Positions 11,001 to 19,404 of a DNA stretch of 64,000 nt are shown one piece after another. Source of the DNA: Allobosea lupini (GTDB lineage Bacteria; Pseudomonadota; Alphaproteobacteria; Rhizobiales; Beijerinckiaceae). A model generated the notes under the pieces. That model saw only the letters and a program-made list of their open reading frames with translations, had not been told where the DNA came from and searched no databases. The DNA is taken from the NCBI RefSeq assembly GCF_900109525.1, contig NZ_FOAN01000004.1, positions 248,001-312,000 of the forward strand. The letters run 5' to 3'. Position numbers and translations under genes: made by a program. The first letter of the stretch is position 1. The number at the start of each line of letters is the position of its first letter.

Positions 11001-11514
11001 GCTCGCGCATCTCCTGCTGCAGGTCCTGCCGGAGGTGCCGGACGAACGCCGCGCCAGCACTGCCCATGCGCTGGCGCAGGCGCGCGGTGGCTCGCTGCCG
11101 GATGAGCGTCGCACCAGGATCGTCGACGATGCGCTCGCGCTGATCGCCGCGCCGGAGTTCGGCGGGCTGTTCGGGCCGGGCAGCCTGGCCGAGGTGCCGC
11201 TCGCCGGCGTGATCACCATGGGCGATGGCAGCAGGCGCCCGGTGCAGGGCCGGATCGACCGGCTCGCGGTCGGCGAGAGCGAGGTCCTGATCGCCGATTT
11301 CAAGACGGCCGCCCGCCCGCCGCAGGACGCTGCCGCGCTGCCGGCCTCGACCTTGGTTCAGCTCGCGGTCTATCGCCGGCTGATCGGCGAGATCTATCCC
11401 GGCCGGCGCGTCAGGGCGGTGGCGATCTACACGGCGAGCCTGAAGCCGCTGGAGGCATCGGCCGAGCTGCTCGATGCGGCCCTGGCAGGGATGGCGGCAC
11501 CCTCCCCGCACTGA
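8038..11514 (+). CDS. addA: Double-strand break repair helicase-nuclease AddA
   Basis: 1158 residues. The start at 8038 overlaps the addB stop as ATGA; a longer in-frame version from 7996 is a reading-frame extension into addB. This is a UvrD-type superfamily 1 helicase: Walker A ANAGSGKTHVLVNR (near residue 35), Walker B HILLDEAQDTSEAQW (near 405), VGDEKQSIYGFQGA, MTVHGSKGLEAPVV and LLYVALTRAEERLIL. The C-terminal nuclease domain carries GRIDRLAVGESEVLIADFKT. With AddB it forms the RecBCD-equivalent dual nuclease. The gene ends 4 bases before the convergent ridA-type gene. Confidence 0.96.
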   Translation: MTPAGWTIPEQTRRNQALAAEPDLSAWVSANAGSGKTHVLVNRVLRLLLDGVAPGRMLCITYTKAAAANMSNRVFGALSKWAVAKDGDLWKALKELTGELPPPSDISRARRLFAQALETPGGLKIETIHAFCTRVLQSAPFEANVPPRFEVADDLAQDELMRDARRDLLAAAEANPDGPQARALRFMAEHAAQDTFDQIMREALHQRAVFSDAEGRARQPDEIVSGLSAFLGIGPELAAETVRERFQRELAAVPDLERLIAAFEAGSATRAKAAAAIRLALSDAPGIDPVSACRAGLLTAEGNVAQHVRGKGNSALPADLDAALDALAACLAAAIDQLNAIAVRERSAALAVLVTHILSAYRKLKAQRSLLDYDDLIAKTRSLLDRVDPAWALYKLDAGIDHILLDEAQDTSEAQWAILRRLAEEFSAGEGARELVRPRTVFVVGDEKQSIYGFQGAAPAHFSEERGLLGRRLSEAGQRFEPISLTTSFRSAPDIMRAVDAVFAPPEHWRGLVFDGGAGPERHDTVRRASVGAVDLWPVSADDPSEKPDAWTAPVDAPERRSGLVKLAARIADVLKRWSEAGRDDIGRPFKPGDVMILLRQRGALFEAIVKALKDREVPVAGRDRLTLADHPAVEDLVALGRTILLPQDDLSLAITLKTPLFGLDDDDLMRLAPERKGSLRDAFRTAAQTEPRYAAIEARLTELAEEAGRCGPFRFYAGLLGPGGGRNLALARLGPEAGDALDAFLSAALDHERRYGPSLAGFLHHIDAVATQVKRDLSASAGEVRVMTVHGSKGLEAPVVILADLGIAPGERRLPKLMAVAPPRGAQVPVWPSRRADDPAAMRRAKDAIVAQMVEEHHRLLYVALTRAEERLILCGVQAKGEAPEGSWYAMAELGLAGSEPWLRNVPAPDSDGEVRRFMVSQPGEGAVEDAVAVRAAAVPPDWLTRSAPEEAEPAPPLRPSSALSAADAQERPHDGPFLANAAAAGRLAHLLLQVLPEVPDERRASTAHALAQARGGSLPDERRTRIVDDALALIAAPEFGGLFGPGSLAEVPLAGVITMGDGSRRPVQGRIDRLAVGESEVLIADFKTAARPPQDAAALPASTLVQLAVYRRLIGEIYPGRRVRAVAIYTASLKPLEASAELLDAALAGMAAPSPH

Positions 11515-11518
11515 TGGA

Positions 11519-11914
11519 TCAGCCGATCGCGGCGACGCATTCGATCTCGATGTCGAAGGGCAATGGCCAGGGCCGGATCGCGGCGCTGGTCCGGGCCGGG
11601 AAACCGTCGCTGAAAAAGGTGCGGTAGACCGCATTCACTCCGGCCATCAGCGCTGGATCGGTCACGAAGATCGTCGCCTTGACGACGGCGTCGAGCGAGG
11701 CGCCGCCATGGCGCAGGGTCACGGCGAGCGCCTCCATCGCGGCGCGGGTCTGCGTCTCGATATCGCCACTGACGATCTCGCCGGTGGTGACATCGATCGG
11801 CGGCATGCCGCAGGTGAAGAGCAGGTCGCCGACGCGCGCCAGCGCCGAAGTCGGCGCACCGAGCCGGCGGATCGCCTCGGAGATGACGGGGACTTCGATG
11901 ATCTCGCGGCGCAT
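11519..11914 (-). CDS. RidA family protein (YjgF/YER057c/UK114)
   Basis: A 131-residue protein of the usual family length. The motif GDLLFTCGMPPID and the C-terminal region with FPARTSAAIRPWPLPFDIEIE match the family. The arginine in PARTS aligns with the catalytic Arg of RidA, which hydrolyses 2-aminoacrylate and related enamine/imine intermediates. It is convergent with addA and lies 35 bases downstream of the TetR gene on the other side. It could belong to one of the non-RidA Rid subfamilies, which have different substrates, since subfamily cannot be decided by eye. Confidence 0.88.
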   Translation of the reverse strand: MRREIIEVPVISEAIRRLGAPTSALARVGDLLFTCGMPPIDVTTGEIVSGDIETQTRAAMEALAVTLRHGGASLDAVVKATIFVTDPALMAGVNAVYRTFFSDGFPARTSAAIRPWPLPFDIEIECVAAIG

Positions 11915-11949
11915 GATGTTCCCCGCTTGTTTGCAGACGGCAGGCCGGC

Positions 11950-12594
11950 TTAGCGGCCTCGCAGCAGGCCGTCGATACCGGCGGCGCAGAAGCTGGTCAG
12001 GCGCTGCAGCAGGTGCTCGGCATTCTCCACGACCGGCACCGCCTCGCGCGGCTGGTCGAGCCGGGTGGCGCGGTCACCGGCGGCCATGGTCATGACGAGC
12101 GCGCCGACCATGAAGAGATAGGCGTCGACCAGCGCGCCTTCCGGCGCCTGCGGGTAAAGCTTGCCCAGCGCCGTGACGAACTGCCGTGCTGTCGGGTCGA
12201 AATGTTCGGCGACGACGCCGCGTGCCGCCTCGCGCGGGTCGACCGCCTCGCGGGCGGTCATCATGGCGAAGGCCGCGCCCTGCACGCCTTCGCTGAAGCG
12301 CTGGCGGACCGAGGGACCGATGAGGGCGGCGACGATCTCGCCGACGTCGAGCACCGGCCGGGCCATGGCCTCGCCGAGCTCCTGGGCGCGCGCCAGAGCC
12401 AAAGCATGGGCCCGGCGGGCGAAGACGGCGCGGTAGAGCGCCTCCTTCGAACCGAAATGATAGCTGAGCTGCGAGAGCCGCACGCCGGCCGCGGCCGCAA
12501 GGTCGCGCATCGAGGCGCCGTCGGCGCCGCCGCGCTCGGCGAAGAGCCGTTCGGCAGCGTCGAGAATACGGTCGCGCGTCGGCATCGCGGACAT
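11950..12594 (-). CDS. TetR/AcrR family transcriptional regulator
   Basis: A 214-residue regulator. The ATG at 12594 is preceded by GGAGGGG, which sets the start inside a much longer open frame that is otherwise antisense to the next gene. The N-terminal helix-turn-helix is typical: RDRILDAAERLFAERG, then MRDLAAAAGVRLSQLSYHFG and SKEALYRAVFARR. The C-terminal ligand domain has no recognisable specificity. It is divergent from the catabolic operon starting at 12715, and the 120-base gap holds a small palindrome at 12657-12668, so it probably represses that operon and itself. The inducer is unknown. Confidence 0.92.
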   Translation of the reverse strand: MSAMPTRDRILDAAERLFAERGGADGASMRDLAAAAGVRLSQLSYHFGSKEALYRAVFARRAHALALARAQELGEAMARPVLDVGEIVAALIGPSVRQRFSEGVQGAAFAMMTAREAVDPREAARGVVAEHFDPTARQFVTALGKLYPQAPEGALVDAYLFMVGALVMTMAAGDRATRLDQPREAVPVVENAEHLLQRLTSFCAAGIDGLLRGR

Positions 12595-12656
12595 CTTGCC
12601 CCTCCAGAATCCAGCGATTCCCCTCTTACCAGAAACAGGGCACCCTGCTATAGGTC

Positions 12657-12668
12657 GGACGTTCGTCC
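12657..12668. promoter_or_regulatory. Candidate TetR operator, GGACGttCGTCC
   Basis: A short perfect inverted repeat with 5-base arms and a TT centre, in the divergent gap between the TetR gene and the cyclase operon. Position and shape fit a TetR operator; the arms are short, so chance occurrence is possible. Confidence 0.4.
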
Positions 12669-12714
12669 AAATTCGTACCAAAGATAACGCATCTTCAAGG
12701 GAGGGCATACCGGC

Positions 12715-13494
12715 ATGCTGCCAGGCCGCCTCGTCGATCTGTCGATTCCACTTGAGAACGACGTTCCTGCCGACCCGCCCTTCCAGAAGGTCAAAATCGA
12801 CTATCGCACGCACGAGGCCACGGCGAAGGACGTCGCGGCGGCGTTTCCGGGCCTCAAGCCCGAGCAACTCCCGGACGGAATGGGCTGGGCAGTCGAGCTC
12901 GCGACGATCTCGACCCATAACGGCACCCATGTCGATGCGCCCTGGCATTATCATCCAACGCAGGATGGCGGCGCTCCCGCGCTCCGGATCGACGAATGCC
13001 CGCTCGACTGGTTCCTGCAGCCCGGCGTGAAACTGGATTTCCGCCATCTCCCCGATGGCCACGTCGTCAGCCCCGGCGAGATCGACGCCGAGCTTATGCG
13101 GATCGGCCATACTTTGAGCCCGCTGGAGATCGTCATCGCCAATACGCGGGCCGGCGCCCGTTACGGACAGGCTGACTATGTCGATTCCGGCTGCGGCTTC
13201 GGCCGCGAGGCGACGCTGCATCTGGTCCGGCAGGGCATCAAGGTGGTCGGCACCGATGGCTGGAGCTGGGATGCGCCATTCAGCCACACCGCCCGCCGCT
13301 TTGCGCAGACCGGCGACGCCTCGCTGATCTGGGAGGGACACAAGGCCGGGCGCGAGGCCGGCTACTGCCAGATCGAGAAGCTGCACAATCTCGAAGCGCT
13401 GCCGGCGAGCGGCTTCACCATCAGCTGCCTGCCGGTGAAGGTCCGCAACGGCTCGGCCGGCTGGACACGCGCCGTGGCGATCCTGCCGGCCTGA
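12715..13494 (+). CDS. Cyclase family protein (kynurenine-formamidase-like metal hydrolase)
   Basis: 259 residues of the putative cyclase family (PF04199). The metal-binding signature STHNGTHVDAPWHYHP near residue 65 and the N-terminal LVDLSIPLENDVPADP are typical. Members hydrolyse amides, lactones or formamides in a Mn/Zn site, for example kynurenine formamidase and isatin hydrolase. The late segment TDGWSWDAPF is also conserved in the family. A GGGAGGG ribosome-binding site lies about 10 bases before the ATG. It is the first gene of a four-gene operon with BKACE, SMP-30 and a binding protein, so it is probably a ring-opening or ring-closing step of a catabolic route. The substrate cannot be told from sequence. 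Confidence 0.88.
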   Translation: MLPGRLVDLSIPLENDVPADPPFQKVKIDYRTHEATAKDVAAAFPGLKPEQLPDGMGWAVELATISTHNGTHVDAPWHYHPTQDGGAPALRIDECPLDWFLQPGVKLDFRHLPDGHVVSPGEIDAELMRIGHTLSPLEIVIANTRAGARYGQADYVDSGCGFGREATLHLVRQGIKVVGTDGWSWDAPFSHTARRFAQTGDASLIWEGHKAGREAGYCQIEKLHNLEALPASGFTISCLPVKVRNGSAGWTRAVAILPA

Positions 13495-13508
13495 CGAAGG
13501 AGAGTTCG

Positions 13509-14435
13509 ATGAGGAAGATCATCATCACCTGCGCCGTCACCGGCGGCATCCATACGCCGACCATGTCGGATCATCTGCCGATCACCCCGGACGAGATCGC
13601 CAGCCAGGCAATCGCAGCGGCGGAGGCGGGCGCGGCGATCCTGCATCTGCACGCGCGCGATCCCCGGGATGGCCGCCCGACACCCGATCCGGCCGTGTTC
13701 ATGGAATTCCTGCCGCGGATCAAGCAGGCGACCGATGCGGTCGTGAACATCACCACCGGCGGCGGCCTGACCATGACCGTCGAGGAGCGCCTCGCCGCGC
13801 CGCTCAGGGCCGCGCCGGAGATGTGCTCGCTCAATATGGGCTCGATGAACTTCGCGCTACACCCTCTCGCGGAGAAGTACAGCGACTGGAAGCATCCCTG
13901 GGAGCAGCCTTATCTCGCGGGCACCAAGGACTTCATCTTCCGCAACACTTTCGGCGACATTGAGCGCATCTACAAACTGCTCGGCGAGGGCCACGGCACC
14001 AAGTTCGAGCACGAATGCTACGATGTCGGCCACCTCTACAATCTCGCCCATTGCCTGGATCGCGGCTGGTTCCGGCCGCCGGTCTTCCTGCAGTTGATCT
14101 TCGGCATCCTCGGCGGCATCGGCGCCGATCTCGACAATCTGATGTTCATGAAGCGCACCGCCGACAAGCTGTTCGGTCGGGATTACCACTGGTCGGTGCT
14201 CGCGGCCGGACGCCACCAGATGGCGTTCTGCACGCAGGCTGCGATGCTCGGTGGCAATGTCCGCGTTGGGCTCGAGGACAGCCTGTTCATCGGCAGGGGC
14301 AAGCTCGCCACGTCCAATGCCGAGCAGGTCGCCAAGATCCGCCGCATCGTCGAGGAGCTCGGCTACGAGATCGCGACGCCCGATGAGGCCCGCGCGACGC
14401 TCGGCCTCAAGGGCGGCGACCGCGTGAACTTCTGA
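13509..14435 (+). CDS. Beta-keto acid cleavage enzyme (BKACE/Kce, DUF849 family)
   Basis: 308 residues. The N-terminus KIIITCAVTGG and the zinc-site motif AILHLHARDPRDGRP near residue 45 identify the 3-keto-5-aminohexanoate cleavage enzyme family, which splits beta-keto acids with acetyl-CoA to give acetoacetate and a new CoA thioester. VVNITTGGG (around 80) and VRVGLEDSLFIGRGKLA (around 255) are the other hallmark segments. An AAGGAG site precedes the ATG. The stop overlaps the next start (TGATG). The substrate of this member is unknown; BKACE subfamilies differ in the beta-keto acid used. Confidence 0.92.
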   Translation: MRKIIITCAVTGGIHTPTMSDHLPITPDEIASQAIAAAEAGAAILHLHARDPRDGRPTPDPAVFMEFLPRIKQATDAVVNITTGGGLTMTVEERLAAPLRAAPEMCSLNMGSMNFALHPLAEKYSDWKHPWEQPYLAGTKDFIFRNTFGDIERIYKLLGEGHGTKFEHECYDVGHLYNLAHCLDRGWFRPPVFLQLIFGILGGIGADLDNLMFMKRTADKLFGRDYHWSVLAAGRHQMAFCTQAAMLGGNVRVGLEDSLFIGRGKLATSNAEQVAKIRRIVEELGYEIATPDEARATLGLKGGDRVNF

Positions 14436-15463
14436 TGTCACCCACACCCAACCCGCTTGACGGCTTTGTCATCGATCCCGCCGCGATCACCTATGTCGGC
14501 GAGGGCCTGCAGCGGCCGGAATGCATCCTGGCCGAGCGCGACGGCTCGCTCTGGTCAGCCGATGCGCGCGGCGGCGTCGTCCATATCCGGCCGGACGGCA
14601 CGCAGCAGCTGATCACGCAGACGGCGAGCCGCGGCTTTGCCGAGGCCGCCGACGAGGAGGCGCGCTTTGTCTCCGGCACCCTGCCGAATGGCCTTGCCTT
14701 CGCCCGCAATGGCGATGTCCTCATCTCGAATTTCGGCACCGACCGGCTGGAGCTGATGACTCGCTCGGGCGAGACGCGCGTGCTCGTCGACAGCATCGAC
14801 GGGCAGGCGATCGGCAAGGTCAATTTCGTACTGCGCGACAGCAGGGACCGGATCTGGCTGACGATTTCGACGCGCACGACAAACTGGATGCGGGCGATGA
14901 GCCCGAATGTCCGCGACGGCTATGTCGCGCTCTATGATGGCGGACGCCTGCGCATCGTCGCCGATGGATTCGCCTTCACCAACGAGATCAGGCTCGATGC
15001 CACCGAGGAATGGCTCTACGTCGCCGAGACCTGCGCCTGCCGGGTGACGCGATTGCGGGTCGGGGCCGATGGCAGCCTGACCGACCGCGAGATCTTCGGC
15101 CCGAGCGATCATGGCGCCTTCATCGACGGCATCGCGTTCGACGCCCATGGCAATCTCTGGGGCACGCATGTGATGCTCGACCGGGTCTTCGCGATCACGC
15201 CCGAGGGCGAGCTGCGCATCCTGCTCGACGACGATCGCGGCAGCACTGCCGGCAAGGCGCTGATGGCCGCCTTTGCTCGCGACGAGGCGACGCCCGAGCT
15301 GATGCTCGCCTGCGGCGGCACGATCGCGCCCTGGTTCGCCAGCATCACCTTCGGCGGCGCAGACCTGCGCACCGCCCATATCGGCAGCCTGCGCGGCAGC
15401 CGCATCCCCTCATTCAGATCACCGGTCGCCGGCCTGCCGATGGCGCACTGGCACGACCGCTAG
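14435..15463 (+). CDS. SMP-30/gluconolactonase family protein
   Basis: 342 residues of the six-bladed beta-propeller lactonase family. Visible markers are the metal-ligand glutamate in QRPECILAERDGSLWSAD near residue 28, LPNGLAFARNGDVLISNFG, FTNEIRLDATEEWLYVAET (ligand Asn near 188) and IDGIAFDAHGNLWGTH (ligand Asp near 230). These enzymes hydrolyse sugar or other lactones with Ca or Zn. The start overlaps the BKACE stop by one base, which implies coupling. In this operon it may open a lactone intermediate made by the upstream enzymes; that is inference. Confidence 0.88.
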   Translation: MSPTPNPLDGFVIDPAAITYVGEGLQRPECILAERDGSLWSADARGGVVHIRPDGTQQLITQTASRGFAEAADEEARFVSGTLPNGLAFARNGDVLISNFGTDRLELMTRSGETRVLVDSIDGQAIGKVNFVLRDSRDRIWLTISTRTTNWMRAMSPNVRDGYVALYDGGRLRIVADGFAFTNEIRLDATEEWLYVAETCACRVTRLRVGADGSLTDREIFGPSDHGAFIDGIAFDAHGNLWGTHVMLDRVFAITPEGELRILLDDDRGSTAGKALMAAFARDEATPELMLACGGTIAPWFASITFGGADLRTAHIGSLRGSRIPSFRSPVAGLPMAHWHDR

Positions 15464-15496
15464 CAACGACGAACGACAATCACGGGAGGAATTCAC

Positions 15497-16705
15497 ATGA
15501 AGGGTCTGGCCTCGGCGCTCGCCGTCACCACCGCATTGCTCGGAGCACTGCCCGCCGCGGCCGAGATCTCGGACGGCGCCGTCAAGATCGGCGTGCTGAC
15601 CGACATGTCCGGCGTCTATTCCGACATCACCGGCAAGGGCTCGATCACGGCCGCCCGCATGGCGGTCGAGGACTGCCTGAAGGCCGAATGCCAGGGGGTG
15701 AAGATCGAGATCGTCTCGGCCGACCATCAGAACAAGGCCGATATCGGCTCGGCGATCGCCCGCGAATGGATCGACCGGCAAGGCGTCGACGTCCTCGCCG
15801 ACATGTCCAACGCGTCGCTGCAGCTCGCCATCCCGCCTTTGCTGAAGGACAAGAACCGGGTCGGCCTCTTCCCCGGCGGCACGGCCCGCCTGACCGGCGA
15901 TGCCTGCCAGCCCGACCATGTCGTCCAGTGGATGTGGGACACTTATGTCCAGGTCGCCGGCATCGCCAACCATCTGACCAAGCCCGGCACCAAATGGTAT
16001 CTGGTCACCGCCGATTACGCGCTCGGCCACCAGCTTGAGGCCGATGCCAAGACGCTCGTCACCGCCAGGGGCGGCACCTATGTCGGCTCTGTCCGACATG
16101 CTTTCCCTGCGGTCGATCTCTCCTCGCAGCTGCTGACGGCGCAGGGCTCGGGTGCCGACCTGATCGCGCTCGCCAATGCCGGCGGCGATACCGTCGCCGG
16201 GATCAAGACCGCCCGCGATTTCGGCATCGGCCAGGACAAGCAGAAGCTGGTCGCCTTCTTCCTGACCGCGATGGACGTGAAGAGCGTCGGCCTCGCCTCG
16301 GCGCAAGGCACGATCCTGACCGAGGGCTTCTACTGGAACATCGACGAGCGCACCCGCGCCTTCTCCGAGCGCTTCAAGACGGCGCATGGCGCGGTGCCCT
16401 CGGCGATCCAGGCCGGCGTCTATTCCTCGGTCCGGCACTATCTCAAGGCGGTCGTCGCGGCGAAGTCGGACGAGGCCAAGACCGTGATCGCCAAGATGCG
16501 TGAGGTCCCGATCGAGGACGAGGTCGTTCGCAACGCCAAATTGCGCGAGGACGGGCGCATGGTGCACGACTTCTACGTCTTCCAGGTCAAGAAGCCGGCC
16601 GAGTCGAAGGGCGAGTGGGATCTCTACGACCTCGTCGCCACGATTCCCGGCGACCAGGCCTTCCGCCCGCTCGCCCAGAGCGCCTGCCCGGCGATCAAGA
16701 AGTAG
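15497..16705 (+). CDS. ABC transporter substrate-binding protein, branched-chain amino acid type
   Basis: 402 residues with a Sec signal peptide ending in LPAAA-E near residue 22. The mature N-terminus VKIGVLTDMSGVYSDITG is the signature of the Leu/Ile/Val (type I periplasmic) binding family. GGGAGGAATTCAC precedes the ATG. It closes the cyclase-BKACE-SMP-30 operon, but no permease or ATPase gene follows: the next gene is a convergent sulfonate transporter ATPase 9 bases away. It therefore either uses permease components encoded elsewhere or feeds a shared system. The ligand is probably a carboxylate or aromatic acid that the operon degrades (inference). Confidence 0.9.
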   Translation: MKGLASALAVTTALLGALPAAAEISDGAVKIGVLTDMSGVYSDITGKGSITAARMAVEDCLKAECQGVKIEIVSADHQNKADIGSAIAREWIDRQGVDVLADMSNASLQLAIPPLLKDKNRVGLFPGGTARLTGDACQPDHVVQWMWDTYVQVAGIANHLTKPGTKWYLVTADYALGHQLEADAKTLVTARGGTYVGSVRHAFPAVDLSSQLLTAQGSGADLIALANAGGDTVAGIKTARDFGIGQDKQKLVAFFLTAMDVKSVGLASAQGTILTEGFYWNIDERTRAFSERFKTAHGAVPSAIQAGVYSSVRHYLKAVVAAKSDEAKTVIAKMREVPIEDEVVRNAKLREDGRMVHDFYVFQVKKPAESKGEWDLYDLVATIPGDQAFRPLAQSACPAIKK

Positions 16706-16714
16706 CCGCACGCT

Positions 16715-17464
16715 TCAGGCGACGCGACGCAGCTCCTCCTGGGTCACGCCGAGGCTCGTCAGCAATTCGCTGCGCACCTCGGCGAAGCGCCGCTGCCGCG
16801 GCCCGGCCTCGGACGGCAGGTCGACCTTGAGGTCGACGGTGAAGCGACCCTGGTCGAGCACCAGCACGCGCTGGGCGAGATGGATCGCTTCGTCGACGTC
16901 ATGGGTAACGAGCAATACCGCTGGGCGATGGCGGGCGCAGAGATCGAGCAGCAGCGCCTGCATGCGCAGGCGGGTCAGCGCATCGAGCGCGCCGAATGGC
17001 TCGTCGAGCAGTAGGAGTTCCGGCTCGCGCACCAGCGAGCGGGCCAGCGCCGCGCGCTGCTGCTCGCCGCCGGAGAGCTGCATCGGCCAGGCCCTTGCCC
17101 GCGCCGTCAGCTCGACCTCGGCGAGAGCGTGCAGAGCGCGCTCGCGCGGCGTCGCGCCCTTCAGCCCGAGCGAGACATTGTCGACGACGCTTTTCCAGGG
17201 CAGCAGGCGCGCATCCTGGAAGACGACCGAAACCGCGTCGGGGATGCCGAGCCGGCCGGAGCCTGGCACGCCATGGTCAAGGCCGGCTAGCGCCCGCAGG
17301 AAGGTGCTCTTGCCGGAGCCGGAGCGGCCGAGCAGGGCGACGAACTCGCCGCGGCCGATGTCGAGATCGACATTGTCGATGATGGTGCGCTCGCCATAGC
17401 GGCGGGTCAGGCCGCGGACCGCGACCACGGGCTGCTGGGTCAGTCGGCCAGAATCTTGCGCCAT
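16715..17464 (-). CDS. ssuB: Sulfonate/taurine-type ABC transporter ATP-binding protein
   Basis: 249 residues from the ATG at 17464, which lies inside the end of the permease gene (25-base overlap); a longer frame from 17539 is only overlap with that gene. Walker A LLGRSGSGKSTFLRAL, signature LSGGEQQRAALARSLV, Walker B ELLLLDEPFGALD and switch histidine LLVTHDVDEA are all present. It belongs to the SsuB/TauB/NrtD subfamily and energises the ssuC permease encoded upstream. It is the last gene of the monooxygenase-ssuA-ssuC-ssuB operon. Confidence 0.9.
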   Translation of the reverse strand: MAQDSGRLTQQPVVAVRGLTRRYGERTIIDNVDLDIGRGEFVALLGRSGSGKSTFLRALAGLDHGVPGSGRLGIPDAVSVVFQDARLLPWKSVVDNVSLGLKGATPRERALHALAEVELTARARAWPMQLSGGEQQRAALARSLVREPELLLLDEPFGALDALTRLRMQALLLDLCARHRPAVLLVTHDVDEAIHLAQRVLVLDQGRFTVDLKVDLPSEAGPRQRRFAEVRSELLTSLGVTQEELRRVA

Positions 17465-18318
17465 GGCAGAGCCTTTCGGGTGATGAAGCGCACGAGCCAG
17501 TCCGAGCTCAGGCCGAGCGCGGCGTAGACGGCGAGACACAGGATGATGACCTCGGTCTGGCCATAGGTGCGGGCGAGGTTGATCATGTAGCCGAGGCCGG
17601 AGGTGGCGTTGACCTGCTCGACCACGACGAGGGCGAGCCAGGAATAGGTCACACCGAAGCGCAGGCCGAGCAGGAAGCCGGGCAGCGCCGCCGGCAGCAC
17701 GACATGGCGCAGGAACTGGCCGTTGGAGAGATCGAGCGTCTCGGCCAGCTCGATGAAGCGGGCATCGGTCGAGCGCAGGCCGTCATGGGTCTGGATATAG
17801 ATCGGCGCGAAGGTGATCAGCGCAATCGTCAGGATCTTCATGCCCTCGCCGATGCCGAACCAGAGCATCAGCAGCGGGATCAGCGCCAGCGCCGGAATGG
17901 CGCGCTTGATCTGGATCGGGCCGTCGATGAGGTATTCGCCGATACGGCTGAGGCCGGCGATGACGCCGAGCGAGGCGCCGGCGACGATGCCCCAGAACAG
18001 TCCCCAGAAGGAGCGCTGGAACGAGGTCCAGAGATTCTCCTGCAGGCGCCCGTCCTGGATCAGCTCCCAGCCTGTCGTCGCCACCGTCCACGGCGCCGAC
18101 AGGATGCGGTCGTCGATGAAGCCGGTGGCCGAGCCGATGCTCCAGAGGATCAGCAGCAGGGCCGGGCCGAGCGCGGCGCCATAGGGGATCGGCCGGCCCG
18201 GGCCGAGCTTGCGCCGGCGGCGCGGCTTGTCGACCGCACCGTTGGTCTGGCCGCGACGGAGCCGGAGCCAGCCCGGGTCGACGGCGCCCTGTCCGCCGGT
18301 GAGCGAGAGATCGGCCAT
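17440..18318 (-). CDS. ssuC: Sulfonate-type ABC transporter permease
   Basis: 292 residues with a basic cytoplasmic N-terminal extension and about six membrane segments. The coupling-loop region near IELAETLDLSNGQFLRHVVL and LPAALPGFLLGLRFGVTY is typical of the SsuC/TauC family. It starts 3 bases after the ssuA stop and overlaps the ATPase gene, so the three transporter genes form a tight operon. The solute is probably an organosulfur compound because the operon also carries a flavin monooxygenase. Confidence 0.9.
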   Translation of the reverse strand: MADLSLTGGQGAVDPGWLRLRRGQTNGAVDKPRRRRKLGPGRPIPYGAALGPALLLILWSIGSATGFIDDRILSAPWTVATTGWELIQDGRLQENLWTSFQRSFWGLFWGIVAGASLGVIAGLSRIGEYLIDGPIQIKRAIPALALIPLLMLWFGIGEGMKILTIALITFAPIYIQTHDGLRSTDARFIELAETLDLSNGQFLRHVVLPAALPGFLLGLRFGVTYSWLALVVVEQVNATSGLGYMINLARTYGQTEVIILCLAVYAALGLSSDWLVRFITRKALPWRKILAD

Positions 18319-18321
18319 GGC

Positions 18322-19335
18322 TCACTCTCCCTGATAGGCCGCGCCGGCGATCCGCTCGAAGCGTCGGTCGAACAGCGTCGCGGCCTTGAGCACCGGCTTC
18401 TTCAGTTCGGCAGCGAGGAGATCGATGGTTTCCTGCTGGCGCTCGATCGCCCCGTTCCAGTCGAGCGGCACATCGGGATCGCCATTGGATTCGACCAGAA
18501 AGCGCCCGGAATCGGGCTTGAGCCCCTGGTCCTTGACGTAGTAGCCCTTGATCCATTCCTCGGGATGGGTCTCGATCCACTTGGTGGCGCGGCCCCAGGC
18601 CTGGACATAGGCGCGGATCGCCGCCGCCTTGCCGGGATCCTCGAGCGAGGCCTTCACCACATAGAGATAGGCCGGATCGTCGCGCAGGCCATGCGGCAGC
18701 GCCTTGGCGCCGTCCCGCTCATAGTTCTGGACGAAGCGCTGCTTGTTCGCTTCGGCGATCGGCGCGGCGTCGACCAGCTTGCTGGCGAGGGCGTTGACAT
18801 AGGCGTCGCCGACGCTTGGCAATTCGACGAGCTGGACCTCGTCATGCCTGAGGTTCAGCTTCTTCAGGACGCGCAGGACCAGCGCGCCCTGGGCCTGGCC
18901 CGGGCTGAAGGCGACCTTGCGGCCCTTGATCTCCTCGAGCTTCGTGATGCCGGAACCGGGTGCGGTGGCGATCACATAGATCGGATGGCCGATCGGATCG
19001 CGCCGGAACTTGGCGGCGACGATCCTGACCTCGAGTCCGGTCCATTGCGCGTGGATCGGCGGGATGTCGGCCACCGAGCCGATATCGAGCGCCTTGGCCC
19101 GAAACGCCTCGATCGTCTGCGGACCGCCGGAGATATTGGCCCATTCGACCTTGAAGGGCAGCTTGGCAAGCTCTCCCGACAGGGTGAGCGCGACCTTGGT
19201 CTGCGGATCGCCGATCACCAAAGTCGTGCCCGGCGGAACCCGCTCGGGGAGTGGCGCGCTCTCCGCCAAGGGCTGGGCTGCGGCCGGGCCGGCCAGCAAG
19301 GCGGCCGCGAATGGCAGGACGTAGCTGAATTTCAT
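18322..19335 (-). CDS. ssuA: Aliphatic sulfonate-type ABC transporter substrate-binding protein
   Basis: 337 residues with a signal peptide (LLAGPAAA-Q near residue 20). The mature region TTLVIGDPQTKVAL and KVEWANISGGPQTIEAFRAK fits the SsuA/TauA/NrtA type II binding fold, and VAFSPGQAQGALVLRVL is the usual second-lobe entry. The ligand is likely a sulfonate, sulfone or ester; specificity is not visible. It lies 69 bases downstream of the LLM monooxygenase gene and directly before the permease. Confidence 0.88.
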   Translation of the reverse strand: MKFSYVLPFAAALLAGPAAAQPLAESAPLPERVPPGTTLVIGDPQTKVALTLSGELAKLPFKVEWANISGGPQTIEAFRAKALDIGSVADIPPIHAQWTGLEVRIVAAKFRRDPIGHPIYVIATAPGSGITKLEEIKGRKVAFSPGQAQGALVLRVLKKLNLRHDEVQLVELPSVGDAYVNALASKLVDAAPIAEANKQRFVQNYERDGAKALPHGLRDDPAYLYVVKASLEDPGKAAAIRAYVQAWGRATKWIETHPEEWIKGYYVKDQGLKPDSGRFLVESNGDPDVPLDWNGAIERQQETIDLLAAELKKPVLKAATLFDRRFERIAGAAYQGE

Positions 19336-19404
19336 CGGATGTCCTCTGCGGGGCCTAGCGAGGCCGTCGCGTCATGGCTGGATTGAAAACCTCGGCAGGC
19401 AGGC

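Noticed and set aside
17704..19386. Open frame of 560 codons on the plus strand
   Set aside because: It lies opposite ssuC and ssuA, which have clear family motifs and start sites.
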